This document shows positions 63,200 to 64,000 of a stretch of DNA of 64,000 bases, one piece after another. The stretch comes from Gambelia wislizenii. Taxonomy: Eukaryota; Chordata; Lepidosauria; Squamata; Crotaphytidae. The notes beneath the pieces were generated by a model, which was not told the DNA's origin, made no database searches, and saw nothing but the letters and a program-made list of their open reading frames with translations. A program made the position numbers and the translations under genes. Position 1 is the first letter of the stretch. The number at the start of each line of letters is the position of its first letter. The stretch lies in assembly GCA_030847615.1 (NCBI GenBank), contig JAUMIR010000003.1, positions 34,594,501 to 34,658,500 of the forward strand. The letters are read 5' to 3'.

Positions 63200-64000
63200 T
63201 TTGTTTGTTTGTTTTTTTAAATGCCATGTAGGGAATGGAATTCGGGCTAATATGCAGTTTGAGCTTGTTTAAGTCCTGAAATTCTACCTGAGTTTTTGAT
63301 ATCTTGTCCCTCAACTTTCAATTCTTTTTTGTAACTCTCCTGAATAATCATATCCTTTACTCTTTCCCTTGTAAAGTAAACCACGATATGGCAACAACTT
63401 CTTTTTAGCAATCCACAAATCAATTCTATAAATCTTATCAATCTCAATGTCCAGTTGTTCTGGGGATCACCCTATATACTCAGCTAGTACTGGTATTAAT
63501 CTGGACTCTAGATCTTCTTTTCTTTGTTCACCTACGCCCCTCAATTTTATACACCTTGATCTGATTTTTATCTCTTGAACCATTCTTTGTATTCCTTCAT
63601 ATTCTATCTTTGTTTCCAATGTTTTTGTTCTGGTCTCTAATTTTTTTGTTTTGTTCTGCATCTCCTTTAACTCTCCATTCATCTTTGTAATATCCCTTGT
63701 TACCTCTTCCAGTTGTTTTCCAAATATATCTAATTGTTTTTGTATATCATTTCTGATTTCCTCTTTTAGTTCTTTCATTTCTGATTTTATCCCACTGCTT
63801 AATTTTTAAAATTCATTTAAGAGCAGTTGATTTGTATCTGTTATTTTGGATACCATTTCTATAGAGGGTCTTCTAGTAATTTGAATTTGACTCTGGCCTT
63901 GCACTGTTGTTTTCCTAGTGTAAGGCATACCTGATACTTTCCAAGAAGCTCAACTGTACCTGTAGTTATCCTACAATTTTATAGTATTGACCTTACTCAA
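63200..64000 (-). mobile_element. L1 LINE, ORF1 region, continuing past the window
   Basis: On the minus strand, a leader (from 64000), the ORF1 start at 63926-63928 and most of ORF1 are present. Similarity ends near 63200 at an A/AAAC-rich junction (minus-strand reading), so the rest of the element is missing or rearranged on the left. The 5' side runs off the window. Confidence 0.75.
63235..63928 (-). pseudogene. L1 ORF1p remnant: coiled coil, RRM and C-terminal domain
   Basis: The ATG at 63926-63928 begins MPYTRKTTVQGQSQIQI. A TAA stops the frame at about codon 41, and the same frame goes on from 63778: KELKEEIRNDIQKQLDIFGK and MNGELKEMQNKTKKLETRTK (coiled coil with heptads), then CIKLRGVGEQRKEDLESRLIP, the start of the RRM of L1 ORF1p. 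A frame change leads to IVVYFTRERVKDMIIQESYKK and LKVEGQDIK, and another to KTQVEFQDLNKLKLHISPNS, the C-terminal domain. ORF1p is the trimeric RNA-binding chaperone of L1. Three breaks make this copy non-functional. Confidence 0.78.

Overview
This window looks like intergenic or intronic DNA from a squamate reptile, and I found no convincing host gene. The lineage call rests on the repeat mix: tRNA-headed SINEs with a BovB-like tail (Sauria-SINE type), 5S-rRNA-headed SINEs, and CR1, L2, RTE-BovB and L1 LINEs together with hAT, pogo/Tc1-mariner and Harbinger-like MITEs. An iguanian lizard is my guess, but the sequence alone does not prove it. Family names come from remembered family features (RT motifs, tails, terminal inverted repeats, target-site duplications), not from a database search.

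Layout. 0-10 kb: an L2 LINE 3' half, several 3' fragments of CR1, tRNA- and 5S-derived SINEs, a pogo-type MITE and a short copy of a second LINE family (C2HC-tailed RT, here called the Vingi-like family) with a clear target-site duplication. 10-21 kb: a nested DNA transposon (a 1.27-kb element split by a Harbinger-like MITE), a longer Vingi-like copy, and a 0.2-kb local duplication joined to the 5' end of a truncated CR1. 21-27 kb: a BovB LINE on the minus strand split by a hAT-like MITE, followed head-on by an older CR1 with 5' UTR, ORF1 and the start of ORF2, ending in an inverted (twin-primed) Vingi-like copy. 27-38 kb: palindromic MITEs, a 1-kb TA-flanked MITE filled with a GC-rich hairpin minisatellite, and a nest in which a Harbinger-like MITE carries a 2.4-kb hAT insertion that itself holds four more elements. 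38-53 kb: hAT-Charlie-like MITEs with CTAG-type target duplications, CR1 and hAT fragments, an inverted-repeat array near 48 kb, and a possible LTR-like direct repeat. 53.8-59.7 kb: the main element, a nearly full-length CR1 on the minus strand with tandem promoter-like 5' monomers, an ORF1 esterase, and an ORF2 endonuclease/RT broken by a 1000-bp pogo-type MITE that carries a 64-bp minisatellite. 60-64 kb: another Harbinger-like MITE and an L1 ORF1 running off the right end.

How the parts relate. The autonomous LINEs would have supplied reverse transcriptase in trans: BovB plausibly for the SINEs that share its tail, CR1 for its own 5'-truncated copies. The MITEs have terminal repeats but no transposase here, so they depended on enzymes coded elsewhere. 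The insertions inside insertions give a relative chronology. The points most worth a second look are the CR1 promoter monomers, the two TA-flanked MITEs of about 1 kb with GC-rich minisatellites, the fold-back LINE insertions, and the duplication fused to a CR1 5' end.
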